Below, one piece after another: positions 10,208 to 19,675 of a DNA stretch of 64,000 nucleotides. A model generated the notes under the pieces. The model had not been told where the DNA came from. It made no database searches and saw only the letters and a list, made by a program, of their open reading frames with translations. The stretch is from Thermococcus sp. 21S9 (GTDB lineage Archaea; Methanobacteriota_B; Thermococci; Thermococcales; Thermococcaceae): positions 1,116,001 to 1,180,000 of the forward strand of contig NZ_SNUS01000001.1 in assembly GCF_012027635.1 (NCBI RefSeq). The letters run 5' to 3'. Numbering within the stretch: position 1 is the first letter of the stretch; each line of letters begins with the position of its first letter. The translations under genes and the position numbers were made by a program.

Positions 10208-10675
10208 ATGGCAAAGCTCGCACTCATAAGGCTTAGGAGCGGGATTAGGGCGAGGGGAGAGGTGAGGGACACCCTCGCCATGCTTCGCCTTCACAGGATT
10301 AACCACCTCGTCATAGTCGACGACAACCCGAGCTACCGTGGAATGATACAGAAGGTCAAGGACTACATCACCTGGGGCGAAATAGACAAGGAGACCCTCG
10401 TCAAGCTCCTCAGAAAGAGGGGCAGGCTCGTCGGCAACAAGCCGATAACCGACGAGTACGTCCAGGAGAAGCTTGGAATGACCATCGAGGAGTTCGCCGA
10501 TAAGGTCATCAACGGCGAGATGAAGCTCAGGGATTTACCCAACATCAAGCCCGTCTTCAGGCTCCACCCGCCGAGGGGAGGACTGAAGGGAAGCAAGAAG
10601 CGCACCTTCAAGGAAGGCGGGGCTTTAGGTTACAGGGGCGAGAAGATTAACGAGCTCATTGAGAGAATGCTCTGA
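10208..10675 (+). CDS. rpl30: 50S ribosomal protein L30 (uL30)
   Basis: The 155-residue uL30 is the long archaeal version, with an L30 ferredoxin-like core ([40 protein letters not shown]) and an archaeal/eukaryotic extension. It is spaced 11 bases from both neighbours. Confidence 0.95.
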   Translation: MAKLALIRLRSGIRARGEVRDTLAMLRLHRINHLVIVDDNPSYRGMIQKVKDYITWGEIDKETLVKLLRKRGRLVGNKPITDEYVQEKLGMTIEEFADKVINGEMKLRDLPNIKPVFRLHPPRGGLKGSKKRTFKEGGALGYRGEKINELIERML

Positions 10676-10686
10676 GGTGGCGAGAG

Positions 10687-11133
10687 ATGATTAGGAGGAG
10701 GAAGAAGGTTAGGAAGTTCCGCGGAAGTCACACTCACGGATGGGGGTGCAAGAAGAAGCACAGAGGAGGAGGAAGCAAGGGCGGTCGTGGTATGGCCGGT
10801 ACCGGTAAGAGGAAGGACCAGAAGTTCACCTGGACCATCAAGTACGCCCCCGACCGCCTCGGCAAGCGCGGATTCCACAGGCCCAAGGCCGTTCAGTACG
10901 TCCCCAAGGTCATCAACCTGAGCGACATCGACGAGAACTTCGAGCTCTTCAAGGACATGGGCATCATCTACGAGGAGGAAGGAAAGCTCGTCTTCGACGC
11001 CACCCAGCTCGGCGTTGACAAGGTTCTCGGTACAGGAAAGCTCACCCGCGCCATCGTTGTCAAGGCCTACTACGTTACCCCCAAGGCCGAGGAGAAGATT
11101 AAGGCCGCTGGTGGCGAGGTCATCCTCGCCTGA
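10687..11133 (+). CDS. rpl15: 50S ribosomal protein L15 (uL15)
   Basis: The 148-residue uL15 has a basic N-terminus ([18 protein letters not shown]) followed by [20 protein letters not shown]. It is the last ribosomal gene before secY. A T-rich stretch (TTTCTTTCAACTTTT) follows the stop and could reduce read-through into secY. Confidence 0.95.
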   Translation: MIRRRKKVRKFRGSHTHGWGCKKKHRGGGSKGGRGMAGTGKRKDQKFTWTIKYAPDRLGKRGFHRPKAVQYVPKVINLSDIDENFELFKDMGIIYEEEGKLVFDATQLGVDKVLGTGKLTRAIVVKAYYVTPKAEEKIKAAGGEVILA

Positions 11134-11162
11134 TTTCTTTCAACTTTTGGCGGGTGTCGGCT

Positions 11163-12614
11163 ATGGGAAAGGTAAGGGACATTGTATACGCCATAGAGCG
11201 CTACTTCCCCGAGGTTGAGAGGCCGAAGAGGCACGTTCCCCTCAAGGAGAAGTTCATGTGGACCGGAATAGTTCTACTGCTCTACTTCATACTCGCTGAA
11301 ATCCCGTTGTATGGAATCCCACCCAAGGTTCAGGATTACTTTGCAACGCTCCGTTTCGTGCTTGCGGGTAGGAGTGGCTCCCTGTTAACTCTGGGTATCG
11401 GTCCCATCGTTACCGCGAGTATAATCATGCAGCTTCTCGTTGGTTCCGAGATAGTTAAGCTCGACCTTTCAAATCCCGAGGATAGGAGGTTTTACCAGGC
11501 CGCTCAGAAGCTGTTTTCGGTATTCATGAGCTTCTTCGAGGCGGCTATCTACGTCTTCGCGGGAGCGTTTGGTAAGGTCAGCACTGGGATAGGTGCATTC
11601 CAGACCGTCACGAGTCCGGATGGGTTCGTCTACATTGGCTTGGGCCTTGCGCTCCTGATAGTCCTCCAGCTGGGATTCGCGTCAACTATGCTTATACTCC
11701 TTGATGAACTCGTCAGCAAGTGGGGAATAGGCAGTGGTATCAGTCTCTTCATTGCCGCGGGAGTTTCGCAGACGGTCATTTACAAGGCCCTCGCGCCAAT
11801 ACCGAGCAAGGAGTACATCGACCCGCTCACTGGCCAGCCGGCAATCGTCGGTGCTATCCCTGCGTTCATACAGCACCTCCTTAAGGGGGACATTACCGGT
11901 GCCCTCTACCGTGGTGGTACCCTGCCGGACATGGTCAAGCTCATGGGAACAATAGTGGTATTCCTCATCGTCGTCTACCTTGAGAGCATGCGCGTCGAGA
12001 TTCCGCTCAGCTACGGTCGTGTAACCGTTCGCGGAAGGTACCCGATAAGGTTCATGTACGTCAGCAACATCCCGATAATCCTCACCATGGCGCTCTACGC
12101 CAACATACAGCTCTGGGCCAGGCTCCTCAATAACTACGGCATAACCTGGCTTGGAACCTTTGGGGAGAACGGATACCCGACCAGCGGTTTCGTCACGTAC
12201 CTCTACCCACCAAGGGACATCTTCCACGTCATAGCCGACCCCTGGAGGGCCTTCGTCTACGCGATAATGACGATATTCTGGTCGCTGATATTCGGTTTCC
12301 TCTGGGTTGAGCTGACTGGACTCGACGCGAAGAGCATAGCAAGACAGCTCCAGCAGGCAGGACTTCAGATTCCGGGCTTCAGGCGCGACCCGAGAATCCT
12401 TGAGAGGGTCCTCCAGCGCTACATACCGTACGTTACATTCTGGGGTTCATTCACGCTGGCGTTGGTGGCAGTGCTCGCGGACTTCTTCGGAGCGCTGGGT
12501 ACGGGAACAGGAATACTGCTGACGGTCGGTATACTCTACAGGTTCTACGAGGAGATAGCGAGGGAGCAGGCAACGGAGATGTTCCCTGCCCTCAGAAGGT
12601 TCTTCGCCAAGTGA
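11163..12614 (+). CDS. secY: Preprotein translocase subunit SecY
   Basis: The 483-residue, ten-helix channel subunit of the Sec translocon exports or inserts nascent proteins delivered by SRP. The first helix lies near residues 35-55; the plug/helix-2 region includes [20 protein letters not shown]. Loops [20 protein letters not shown] and [20 protein letters not shown] are archaeal. The ATG at 11163 gives [18 protein letters not shown]; an in-frame GTG at 11154 is not preferred. A GGGTG motif upstream is weak. Confidence 0.96.
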   Translation: MGKVRDIVYAIERYFPEVERPKRHVPLKEKFMWTGIVLLLYFILAEIPLYGIPPKVQDYFATLRFVLAGRSGSLLTLGIGPIVTASIIMQLLVGSEIVKLDLSNPEDRRFYQAAQKLFSVFMSFFEAAIYVFAGAFGKVSTGIGAFQTVTSPDGFVYIGLGLALLIVLQLGFASTMLILLDELVSKWGIGSGISLFIAAGVSQTVIYKALAPIPSKEYIDPLTGQPAIVGAIPAFIQHLLKGDITGALYRGGTLPDMVKLMGTIVVFLIVVYLESMRVEIPLSYGRVTVRGRYPIRFMYVSNIPIILTMALYANIQLWARLLNNYGITWLGTFGENGYPTSGFVTYLYPPRDIFHVIADPWRAFVYAIMTIFWSLIFGFLWVELTGLDAKSIARQLQQAGLQIPGFRRDPRILERVLQRYIPYVTFWGSFTLALVAVLADFFGALGTGTGILLTVGILYRFYEEIAREQATEMFPALRRFFAK

Positions 12615-12636
12615 CCCTTTCCTTTTTGCAAAACCT

Positions 12637-12643
12637 TTTAAGG
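12637..12643 (+). promoter_or_regulatory. Probable TATA box for adk
   Basis: TTTTAAG in a T/A-rich stretch after the secY stop, 41 bases before the adk ATG. It suggests that adk and the genes after it can be transcribed apart from the secY end of the superoperon. Confidence 0.4.
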
Positions 12644-12684
12644 CCGTTCTTCCTTACCCCACCAGAACTCCCTGGGTGAGAGCT

Positions 12685-13275
12685 ATGCCGTTTGTGGTCA
12701 TGATTACAGGCATTCCAGGAGTTGGCAAAAGTACCATTACGAGACTTGCCCTCAAGAGAACCCGTGCGAGGTTCAGGCTCGTAAACTTCGGCGACCTAAT
12801 GTTTGAAGAGGCCGTTAAGGCCGGTCTCGTTGAGCACAGGGATGAGATGAGAAAGCTCGACCCGAAAACGCAGAGGGAGCTCCAGCTCAAAGCCGCCCAG
12901 AAGATAGTCGAGATAGCCCGGGAGGAACCGGTACTGCTCGACACCCACGCGACCATAAGGACTCCCGTTGGCTACTTACTTGGTTTTCCCAGGGAGGTTA
13001 TAGAGGTCATAAACCCCAACTTCATAGTGATAATCGAGGCGACGCCGAGCGAGATACTCGGAAGGCGTCTCCGCGACCTCAAGAGGGACAGGGACGTTGA
13101 GACCGAGGAGCAGATTGAGAGGCACCAGGACCTCAACAGGGCCGCGGCGGTGAGCTACGCCATGCACTCAAACGCACTCATAAAGATAATCGAGAACCAC
13201 GAGGATAAGGGTCTTGAAGAGGCGGTTAACGAACTCGTCCAAGTGCTGGACCTGGCGGTGAGTGAGTATGATTGA
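12685..13275 (+). CDS. adkA: Adenylate kinase, archaeal type
   Basis: The 196-residue enzyme interconverts ATP + AMP and 2 ADP. The P-loop GIPGVGKST lies at residues 8-16. The protein is the archaeal family, not homologous in detail to bacterial Adk. The ATG at 12685 follows GGGTGAGAGCT. It is placed directly after secY, as in many archaea, and overlaps the following DUF106 gene by 8 bases. Confidence 0.94.
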   Translation: MPFVVMITGIPGVGKSTITRLALKRTRARFRLVNFGDLMFEEAVKAGLVEHRDEMRKLDPKTQRELQLKAAQKIVEIAREEPVLLDTHATIRTPVGYLLGFPREVIEVINPNFIVIIEATPSEILGRRLRDLKRDRDVETEEQIERHQDLNRAAAVSYAMHSNALIKIIENHEDKGLEEAVNELVQVLDLAVSEYD

Positions 13276-13792
13276 GGGGATTTATCAGTTCCTTGACAAG
13301 GTCTTTGGGCCGTTTATGATGAACTACCACCCGCTATGGGTCATAACGTTCATGGGCTTCATAATCGGCGGGTTTTACACGTTGCTCTACTACTTCTTCA
13401 CGGACATTGAGAAGCAGAAGAAACTCCAGAAGCTCGCCAAGGAAGTTCAGAAGGAAATGAGGGAGGCGCAGAAGAGCGGTGATGAAAAGAAGCTCAGAAA
13501 GGCCCAGCAGAAGCAGTTAGAGCTTATGAAGATGCAGGGCGAACTTATGAAGCAACAGATGGTTCCAATGTTCCTAACGATGCCAATATTCTGGATATTC
13601 TTCAGCTGGCTCAGGAGATGGTACACCGAGGTCGCGATAGCCAAGGCTCCCTTTAACTTCTTCCTCTTCGACTGGTTCCACAAGATGTACCACTCCGCTC
13701 TGTCGGGAAGTGAACTTGGCTACTTCGGCTGGTACATCCTTTCGAGCTACGTCATTGGTATGGTGCTCAGAAAGCTCCTCGACATGGGATAA
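13268..13792 (+). CDS. DUF106/EMC3-like membrane insertase
   Basis: The 174-residue protein belongs to the DUF106 family, the archaeal branch of the Oxa1/YidC/EMC3/TMCO1 superfamily. One transmembrane segment lies near residues 20-42. A long charged coiled coil follows (residues about 45-95, [20 protein letters not shown]). Two or more hydrophobic segments follow ([30 protein letters not shown]). By family knowledge it inserts simple membrane proteins with the ribosome; its place beside secY fits. The ATG at 13268 is preferred over the GTG at 13262. Confidence 0.88.
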   Translation: MIEGIYQFLDKVFGPFMMNYHPLWVITFMGFIIGGFYTLLYYFFTDIEKQKKLQKLAKEVQKEMREAQKSGDEKKLRKAQQKQLELMKMQGELMKQQMVPMFLTMPIFWIFFSWLRRWYTEVAIAKAPFNFFLFDWFHKMYHSALSGSELGYFGWYILSSYVIGMVLRKLLDMG

Positions 13793-13834
13793 ATTTAAAA
13801 ACGCTCCGCTGAAAGGGGTTGCGAGGTGAGAGTA

Positions 13835-14104
13835 ATGAAGCCGATGTACCGCTCAAGGTCATGGAGGAGGAAGTACGTTAGGACTCCCGGAGGAAGAACC
13901 GTAATCCACTTCGAGAGGAGGAAGCCCAAGGTTGCCCACTGCGCCATGTGCGGAAGGCCCCTCAACGGCGTTCCGCGCGGAAGGCCGAGTGAGCTCAGGA
14001 AGCTCCCGAAGACCGCCAAGAGGCCCGAGAGACCCTACCCGAACCTCTGCCCGAGCTGCATGAGGAAGGTTATGAAGGCCCAGGTTAGGGCTTCCCTCAG
14101 CTGA
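13835..14104 (+). CDS. rpl34e: 50S ribosomal protein L34e (eL34)
   Basis: The 89-residue eL34 is an archaeal/eukaryotic zinc-ribbon protein with cysteine pairs CAMC and CPSC. The N-terminus [20 protein letters not shown] is characteristic. The ATG at 13835 follows GAGGTGAGAG. A TATA-like AAATTTAAAA lies just after the previous stop. Confidence 0.94.
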   Translation: MKPMYRSRSWRRKYVRTPGGRTVIHFERRKPKVAHCAMCGRPLNGVPRGRPSELRKLPKTAKRPERPYPNLCPSCMRKVMKAQVRASLS

Positions 14105-14113
14105 GGTGCGCCT

Positions 14114-14707
14114 ATGCCGAAGGGCTGCCTCGTCATAACCGTCAGTGGTCTGGCCGGTTCCGGAACTACTACCCTCTGCCGGAACCTTGCCAAGCACTAC
14201 GGCTTCAAGCACGTTTACGCCGGGTTGATATTCCGGCAGATGGCGAAGGAAAGGGGAATGACCCTGGAGGAATTCCAGAAGTACGTCGAGTTCCACCCGG
14301 AGATAGATAGGGAAGTTGACCGGAGGCAGGTCGAGGCAGCCAAGGAGTGTAACGTTGTCATTGAGGGTAGGCTCGCCGGATGGATGGTCAAGAACGCGGA
14401 CCTTAAGATATGGCTCGACGCTCCAATAATGGAGCGTGCCAAGAGGGTTGCAAGAAGGGAAGGCGTCTCCGTTGAGGAGGCCTTCGTCCAGATTGCCGAG
14501 AGGGAGAAACAGAACAGGAAAAGGTATTTAAACCTCTACGGTATCGACATCGAGGACAAGTCGATTTACGATTTAATCATAAACACTGCCAAATGGGGTC
14601 CCGATGGGGTCTTCGCGATTGTGAAGGCCGCCATCGACCACCTTTACCCCGACGGCGACGCGGGGTCGGGTTCAAGCCCGGAAAACAAAAAGAAGGAGGT
14701 GGGATGA
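14114..14707 (+). CDS. cmk: Cytidylate kinase
   Basis: The 197-residue kinase phosphorylates CMP/dCMP. The nucleotide-binding loop SGLAGSGTTT is at residues 11-20, and VIEGRLAGWMVKNADLKIWL carries the substrate-site Arg. It is the archaeal Cmk type, about 190 residues. It sits between rpl34e and rpl14e, the standard Thermococcales order, and shares its stop with the rpl14e ribosome binding site. Confidence 0.93.
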   Translation: MPKGCLVITVSGLAGSGTTTLCRNLAKHYGFKHVYAGLIFRQMAKERGMTLEEFQKYVEFHPEIDREVDRRQVEAAKECNVVIEGRLAGWMVKNADLKIWLDAPIMERAKRVARREGVSVEEAFVQIAEREKQNRKRYLNLYGIDIEDKSIYDLIINTAKWGPDGVFAIVKAAIDHLYPDGDAGSGSSPENKKKEVG

Positions 14708-14959
14708 ATGCCAGCTATTGAGGTCGGAAGGATTGCCGTCGTTATTGCTGGAAGGAGGGCCGGACAGAAGGTCGTCGTTGCCGACATAATCGACAAGAAC
14801 TTCGTCCTCGTCACCGGCGCTGGCCTCAACAAGGTCAAGCGCAGGAGGATGAACGTCAAGCACCTCGAGCCCCTTCCGGAGAAGGTCAACATCGAGCGCG
14901 GTGCCTCCGACGAGGAGATAAAGAAGGCCCTCGAAGAGGCCGGCATAAGCCTTGAGTGA
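14708..14959 (+). CDS. rpl14e: 50S ribosomal protein L14e (eL14)
   Basis: The 83-residue eL14 has a KOW-type start ([20 protein letters not shown]) and [14 protein letters not shown]. It begins immediately after the cmk stop with a GGAGGTGGG ribosome binding site. Confidence 0.94.
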   Translation: MPAIEVGRIAVVIAGRRAGQKVVVADIIDKNFVLVTGAGLNKVKRRRMNVKHLEPLPEKVNIERGASDEEIKKALEEAGISLE

Positions 14960-15027
14960 GGGCTTTCCCTCACTCTTCTTCCAATAAGTTTCTTAACGCT
15001 TCTCTCGTTAATTCTTCGGGGATTGAC

Positions 15028-15741
15028 ATGATTGCACTCGTTACCGGCGCAACCGGTGGAATCGGAAGGCTTCTCGTGAAGGTGTTGCTTGATGAAAGTT
15101 ACAGTGTTGTTGGCGTGGGAAGGAGACGGGAGAAGCTCGAGGAGCTGAAGGCCCTCGGCGACTTTGACTACATCGTTGCTGACTTAAGCGAGCCAAACAG
15201 TGCAGAAAGAATAGCAAAAGCCCTAAGGGAGCTTGGAATAGGGGAACTCGACCTCCTCGTGAACAACGCCGGCTATGCACTCAGGAAGCCCCTTCTTAAG
15301 CATAGCGACGAAGAACTCGAGAGGCTATTCAAGGTTAACGCGTTGGTTCCCATTGAGCTCACGCGGGAGCTGTTGCCCCTCTTTAGACCCGGCTCAACGG
15401 TCGTCTTCGTAATCAGCGGGGTCGCCTTCGTGAACGTTCCCGAGCTTCCATCTTACTGCGCCGCCAAGGGCGCACTGCACTACCTCGCGGTGAACCTCGA
15501 GCGGGAGCTGAAGAATAGGGGAATCCGTGTCATGCGCGTCTATCCAAAGCAGGTCAAGACGGAGTTCTTCACCCGGAACAACGTGCCATACCCGAAGGGT
15601 TCAATAGAACCCGAAGACGTCGTTAGGGCAATAATAAAGGGGCTGAAGAAGGGTAAACGGGAAGTCTTCGTCCCCGGCTACCTCAAACTGGTCAAATACC
15701 TCCCCAACTGGCCGGTTTTCACGTATCGCTTTAAGTATTAG
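15028..15741 (+). CDS. Short-chain dehydrogenase/reductase
   Basis: The 237-residue SDR oxidoreductase is NAD(P)-dependent, with unknown substrate. The nucleotide-binding TGATGGIG is at residues 6-13, followed by NNAGYA, a catalytic serine region (VISGVA) and the YCAAK catalytic Tyr/Lys motif. Arg-Arg after the second strand (GVGRRREK) suggests NADPH preference. The frame is open further upstream, but the ATG at 15028 gives the natural N-terminus. It is an unusual metabolic guest between rpl14e and cbf5. Confidence 0.85.
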   Translation: MIALVTGATGGIGRLLVKVLLDESYSVVGVGRRREKLEELKALGDFDYIVADLSEPNSAERIAKALRELGIGELDLLVNNAGYALRKPLLKHSDEELERLFKVNALVPIELTRELLPLFRPGSTVVFVISGVAFVNVPELPSYCAAKGALHYLAVNLERELKNRGIRVMRVYPKQVKTEFFTRNNVPYPKGSIEPEDVVRAIIKGLKKGKREVFVPGYLKLVKYLPNWPVFTYRFKY

Positions 15742-15746
15742 GTGGG

Positions 15747-15754
15747 TTTATAAG
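15747..15754 (+). promoter_or_regulatory. TATA box for cbf5
   Basis: TTTATAAG located 44 bases before the cbf5 ATG, in the short gap after the SDR gene. It indicates that cbf5 has its own promoter. Confidence 0.5.
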
Positions 15755-15798
15755 GGGAGTTTTCGAGTTTAGGGCGATAACGCTCATCGGTGATGCTC

Positions 15799-16803
15799 AT
15801 GGCGAGGGACGAAGTGAGGAGAATCCTTCCGGCTGACATAAAGCGAGAGGTACTGATTAAGGACGAGAAGGCCGAGACGAATCCAAAGTGGGGCTTTCCG
15901 CCGGAGAAGAGGCCGATGGAGATGCACATACAGTTCGGCATAATCAACCTCGACAAGCCGCCGGGACCGACGAGCCACGAAGTTGTCGCGTGGATTAAGA
16001 AGCTCTTCAACCTGAGCAAGGCCGGCCACGGCGGAACCCTCGACCCCAAGGTCAGTGGTGTTTTACCGGTTGCCCTTGAGAGGGCCACGAGGGTCGTTCA
16101 GGCGCTCCTTCCTGCAGGTAAGGAGTACGTAGCTTTGATGCACCTTCACGGTGACGTTCCCGAGGACAAAATCCTCGCAGTCATGAGGGAGTTCCAGGGC
16201 GAGATAATCCAGAGGCCACCGCTGAGGAGTGCCGTAAAGAGGCGCCTGAGGACGAGGAAGGTCTACTACATCGACGTGCTCGAGATAGACGGCAGGGACG
16301 TGCTCTTCCGCGTTGGCGTCGAGGCGGGAACGTACATACGCTCGCTCATCCACCACATAGGTCTAGCTTTGGGCGTTGGAGCTCACATGGCCGAGTTGCG
16401 CCGTACCAGAAGCGGTCCCTTCAAGGAGGACGAGACGCTGGTGACGCTCCACGATTTGGTGGACTACTACCACTTCTGGAAGGAGGACGGCATTGAGGAG
16501 TACTTCCGGAAGGCGATACAGCCGATGGAGAAGGCCGTCGAACACCTCCCCAAGGTGTGGATAAGGGATTCGGCCGTTTCAGCTGTGACGCACGGTGCAG
16601 ATTTGGCCGTTCCGGGAATAGTCAAGCTCCACAAGGGCATAAAGAAGGGTGACCTCGTTGCGATAATGACCCTCAAGGACGAGCTTGTCGCTTTAGGAAA
16701 GGCCACGATGACGAGCGGGGAGATGCTCCAGAGGAGCAAGGGCATAGCGGTTGACGTTGACAAGGTCTTCATGCCAAGGGACTGGTATCCCAAAATGTGG
16801 TAG
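15799..16803 (+). CDS. truB: tRNA/rRNA pseudouridine synthase Cbf5
   Basis: The 334-residue catalytic subunit of the H/ACA ribonucleoprotein also acts alone on tRNA U55. The TruB catalytic motif GHGGTLDPKVSGVLPV (catalytic Asp) lies near residues 73-88, and a C-terminal PUA domain covers about residues 250-330. The ATG at 15799 gives MARDEVRRILPADIKREV as in Pyrococcus; GTG at 15790 and ATG at 15793 are part of the ribosome binding site. It ends the ribosomal superoperon. Confidence 0.96.
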   Translation: MARDEVRRILPADIKREVLIKDEKAETNPKWGFPPEKRPMEMHIQFGIINLDKPPGPTSHEVVAWIKKLFNLSKAGHGGTLDPKVSGVLPVALERATRVVQALLPAGKEYVALMHLHGDVPEDKILAVMREFQGEIIQRPPLRSAVKRRLRTRKVYYIDVLEIDGRDVLFRVGVEAGTYIRSLIHHIGLALGVGAHMAELRRTRSGPFKEDETLVTLHDLVDYYHFWKEDGIEEYFRKAIQPMEKAVEHLPKVWIRDSAVSAVTHGADLAVPGIVKLHKGIKKGDLVAIMTLKDELVALGKATMTSGEMLQRSKGIAVDVDKVFMPRDWYPKMW

Positions 16804-16804
16804 C

Positions 16805-16846
16805 GCCCCTTGCTGACGCAAGCGCCGGCGGAAGAGTTGGGTGCTT
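16805..16846 (-). repeat. Fragment of the tRNA-Arg-associated repeat
   Basis: About 42 bases match, at roughly 80% by eye and in inverse orientation, the segment at 26810-26852 beside tRNA-Arg(CCT). The shared words are CGCAAGCGC, GGCGGAA and TTGGGTGC, and both contain a small TTGC/GCAA hairpin. It lies between cbf5 and an AT-richer membrane protein gene. Confidence 0.6.
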
Positions 16847-16914
16847 TTGATTGATTTTCCTCATAAACAACTTTTATTAAACGTTTTAGCGTATCGTAGC
16901 AAGGTGGCATGTAT

Positions 16915-17892
16915 ATGGGCTGGAAGGACCCTCGTCTCCTCCTAAACTTTCTTCTCGGGATTGTTTTTCTGGCAGTCATGTTTCACTACTTCCTTTCGCT
17001 TCCATGGCGAGAAAGCTTCTTGTTTGGGGTCGTCCTATCGCTTCTCTATACTCTGGCCCATGTTCTTTGGAAGGAACCAGAGAAATGGAGAAAGTCTGGG
17101 CTCTTAAAATCCAGGGGCTTAAGGTACCTCATCTTTTTCCTGGGCTCGTTTGGGTTCGGTGTGCTCTTGTTCGGGTTTATGTATCTGGTCTTTGCAAAAC
17201 CGGGAACTTCGTTCGTTTCCCTCGTCAAGGTGCTCGGCGCTCTCTTTGCAATAGGCTCCTCCCTGATGTTCCTCGCCTCGGCGTTTTATAGCAAGAATAA
17301 GACGCCTGAGAAAATCACTTACTCCTGGCAGAACTTTCTGAGGGAGCTTTCGGCGTCAATTCTCCTATTCATGATTTCATACTTCTCCGGTGTTAGCTTG
17401 GAAAAGAGTGTTTCAATGGCTCTTTATGTTTTTGTTATCGCTGGCTGGTACTACTCCATGATGGCCCACAAATATGTGATATCTGACCGGGTACTCAAAA
17501 TCCGGGCCGTTATGAATTTTGTTGCCATTACTTTGGGGCTGTACCTGTTTGTAACTGACAACGTAATCATCAGTGGGCTGGCTGGGGTAGTTTTCGCGGT
17601 TGTCTCTGAAAAAGACTACAAGATAACACGGAAGCTCATTGAGAGGGGACTGCTGGAGAGGAAATACGCTGAAATTGGGGCTGGACGCTTGTTTTATGCC
17701 GTCTTTTATGGACTTGGGGTGGTGGTTGCTTTGATGATAATCACAGGGAACTACAGCTTTTCGTTTATCCGGGAATCCCTGTTAACTATGTTTAGGCTCC
17801 TGTACCTCTTTACGACGATGTTTTTGCCCTTCGGGACGTTTATCGGGTGGTTGAGGTTGAGGATTCATGGTGTGGGAATCGATGAGCAATAG
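16915..17892 (+). CDS. Polytopic membrane protein, unknown function
   Basis: The 325-residue protein has around nine hydrophobic segments (for example FLLGIVFLAVMFHYFL, SFGFGVLLFGFMYLVF, GLAGVVFAVV). No family is recognised. The ATG at 16915 is 7 bases after AAGGTGG, whereas the ATG at 16909 is too close to it. Codon use is more AT-rich than in neighbouring genes and a repeat fragment precedes it, hinting at lineage-specific acquisition. Its job is not deducible from context. Confidence 0.75.
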   Translation: MGWKDPRLLLNFLLGIVFLAVMFHYFLSLPWRESFLFGVVLSLLYTLAHVLWKEPEKWRKSGLLKSRGLRYLIFFLGSFGFGVLLFGFMYLVFAKPGTSFVSLVKVLGALFAIGSSLMFLASAFYSKNKTPEKITYSWQNFLRELSASILLFMISYFSGVSLEKSVSMALYVFVIAGWYYSMMAHKYVISDRVLKIRAVMNFVAITLGLYLFVTDNVIISGLAGVVFAVVSEKDYKITRKLIERGLLERKYAEIGAGRLFYAVFYGLGVVVALMIITGNYSFSFIRESLLTMFRLLYLFTTMFLPFGTFIGWLRLRIHGVGIDEQ

Positions 17893-17941
17893 CGCTGGTG
17901 AAACCTGCCAACCTGGACATGGATTCGCGTGCATCCCCACC

Positions 17942-17949
17942 TTTATAAA
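17942..17949 (+). promoter_or_regulatory. TATA box giving a probably leaderless transcript
   Basis: TTTATAAA ends 21 bases before the methyltransferase ATG at 17971. This is about the distance to the transcription start in archaea, and no ribosome binding site precedes the ATG. Confidence 0.55.
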
Positions 17950-17970
17950 CCCCTCAACGAAGCACCGCAC

Positions 17971-18558
17971 ATGAGCCACTACTACTCCGAAGAGCCGAAC
18001 GTCCCGCTGAAGACGAAGACGATAGAGGTCTGCCTTAGGGGCCACTGCTTCAAGTTCATCACTGCGAGCGGTGTCTTCTCCTTCGGGAAGCTCGACCGGG
18101 GGACGGAGTTGCTCATAGAGAACATGGTTCTCGACAGGAACTGGCGCGTCCTCGATTTGGGCTGTGGCTACGGGGCTATTGGCATAGTCGCATCGCGCTT
18201 CGTTGACTACGTCGTCATGACCGACGTGAACAGGAGAGCGGTCAGCATAGCGAGGAAAAACTTAAAAATCAACGGCGTTAGAAACGCCGAGGTCAGGTGG
18301 GGAAGCCTCTACGAGCCCGTTAAGGGCGAAAAATTCGACTCAATCATCACCAATCCCCCCGTGCACGCGGGAAAGGAAGTCCTGAGGGAAATAGTTATAA
18401 ACGCTCCCCGGCATCTCAACGATGGTGGCCTCCTGCAACTGGTGATTAAGACGAAGCAGGGGGCAAAGTATATTAAGGCCCTCATGGATGAGCACTTCAC
18501 CGAAGTGAGAGAGCTCGCGAAGGGGAGCGGTTACCGCGTGTACGCCGGGATTGCCTAG
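17971..18558 (+). CDS. RsmC-like class I methyltransferase
   Basis: The 195-residue SAM-dependent methyltransferase has motif I VLDLGCGYGAIGI (about residues 60-72) and the amino-methylating NPPVHAGKE motif near residue 120. It resembles the archaeal MJ0882/RsmC-RlmG group that methylates exocyclic amines of guanine in rRNA; the substrate is inferred. It probably starts leaderless at the ATG at 17971. Its final 15 bases, including the TAG stop, lie inside the tRNA-Ser gene. Confidence 0.85.
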   Translation: MSHYYSEEPNVPLKTKTIEVCLRGHCFKFITASGVFSFGKLDRGTELLIENMVLDRNWRVLDLGCGYGAIGIVASRFVDYVVMTDVNRRAVSIARKNLKINGVRNAEVRWGSLYEPVKGEKFDSIITNPPVHAGKEVLREIVINAPRHLNDGGLLQLVIKTKQGAKYIKALMDEHFTEVRELAKGSGYRVYAGIA

Positions 18559-18630
18559 CCTGGGAAGGCGCGGGCCTTGAGAGCCCGTGGGCGTTTGCCC
18601 GCCGGGGTTCAAATCCCCGTCCCGGCGCCA
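18544..18630 (+). tRNA. tRNA-Ser(TGA)
   Basis: An 87-base type II tRNA. The acceptor GCCGGGA pairs with TCCCGGC before discriminator G and an encoded CCA. The anticodon loop is CTTGAGA, followed by a long variable arm (GGGCG-TTT-GCCC region) and T arm CGGGG-TTCAAAT-CCCCG. The 5' end overlaps the methyltransferase 3' end by 15 bases. No TATA box stands at the normal distance, so it is probably processed from the upstream mRNA. Confidence 0.95.
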
Positions 18631-18672
18631 AAATCCCTTTGATTCCCAAGAGGGATGGGAGGTGTATTCGTA

Positions 18673-19122
18673 ATGACCGAGAACTTCAGGCACATAGTCC
18701 GCGTTGCGGGCGTTGATTTGGATGGACACAAGCAGTTGAGATGGGCACTGACAGGGATTAAGGGAATAGGAATAAACTTCGCCACTATGGTGCTCAGGGT
18801 TGCAGGACTCGACCCCTACATGAAGGCCGGTTACCTCACCGACGAGCAGGTCAAGCTGATAGAGAAAATCCTCGAGGACCCCGTCGCCCACGGAATCCCG
18901 GCCTGGGCCGTCAACAGGCCGAAGGACTACGAGACCGGCAAGGACATGCACCTCATTACCGCCAAGCTCGTTATGGCCTGGCGCGAGGACGTCAACAGGC
19001 TCAGGAGAATACGCGCTTACCGCGGTATAAGGCACGAGCTCGGCCTGCCACTCCGCGGTCAGAGGACCAGGTCGAACTTCAGGCACGGAACTACGGTCGG
19101 CGTTAGCAGGAGGAAGAAGTGA
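18673..19122 (+). CDS. rps13: 30S ribosomal protein S13 (uS13)
   Basis: The 149-residue uS13 is a head protein contacting P-site tRNA and the large subunit. The helix-two-turn-helix region ([20 protein letters not shown]) and the basic tail [20 protein letters not shown] are conserved. The ATG at 18673 follows GGAGGTG by 9 bases; an upstream in-frame start at 18655 overlaps the ribosome binding site. It opens the alpha-type operon. Confidence 0.95.
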   Translation: MTENFRHIVRVAGVDLDGHKQLRWALTGIKGIGINFATMVLRVAGLDPYMKAGYLTDEQVKLIEKILEDPVAHGIPAWAVNRPKDYETGKDMHLITAKLVMAWREDVNRLRRIRAYRGIRHELGLPLRGQRTRSNFRHGTTVGVSRRKK

Positions 19123-19132
19123 GGTGGTGTAA

Positions 19133-19675
19133 ATGGGAGACCCGAAGAGGCAGAGGAAGAAGTACGAGACTCCCTCTCACCCCTGGATTAAGGAGAGACT
19201 CGACCGCGAGAGGGTTCTGAAGAGGAAGTACGCCCTCAAGAACAAGAAGGAGCTCTGGCGCCACGAGACCCAGCTCAAGGAGTTCAGGCGTAGGGCGAGG
19301 CGCCTTCTCGCCGCCCGCGGTAAGCAGGCCGAAATCGAGAGGCAGCAGCTCCTCCAGAGGCTCCACAGGCTCGGCCTTCTCCCGGCCGATGCAGTTCTCG
19401 ATGACGTTCTCTCGCTCACCGTTGAGGACGTCCTCGAGAGAAGGCTTCAGACGATAGTTTACAAGAAGGGACTCGCCAGGACCATCAAGCAGGCCAGACA
19501 GCTCATAGTCCACGGCCACATCGAGGTCAACGGCCAGATAATCCGCTCACCCGGCTACCTCGTCCTCCGCGAGGAGGAGGACACCATCACCTACTCCAAG
19601 AACTCTCCCTTCGCGAAGGAATCTCACCCGGAGAGAATGGTTATCGAACAGGCCAAGCAGGGTGGTGAGGCATGA
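19133..19675 (+). CDS. rps4: 30S ribosomal protein S4 (uS4)
   Basis: The 180-residue uS4 nucleates 16S rRNA folding. The S4 domain is at about residues 100-165 ([33 protein letters not shown]). It is the archaeal/eukaryotic type ([18 protein letters not shown]). It overlaps rps11 by 4 bases. Confidence 0.96.
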   Translation: MGDPKRQRKKYETPSHPWIKERLDRERVLKRKYALKNKKELWRHETQLKEFRRRARRLLAARGKQAEIERQQLLQRLHRLGLLPADAVLDDVLSLTVEDVLERRLQTIVYKKGLARTIKQARQLIVHGHIEVNGQIIRSPGYLVLREEEDTITYSKNSPFAKESHPERMVIEQAKQGGEA

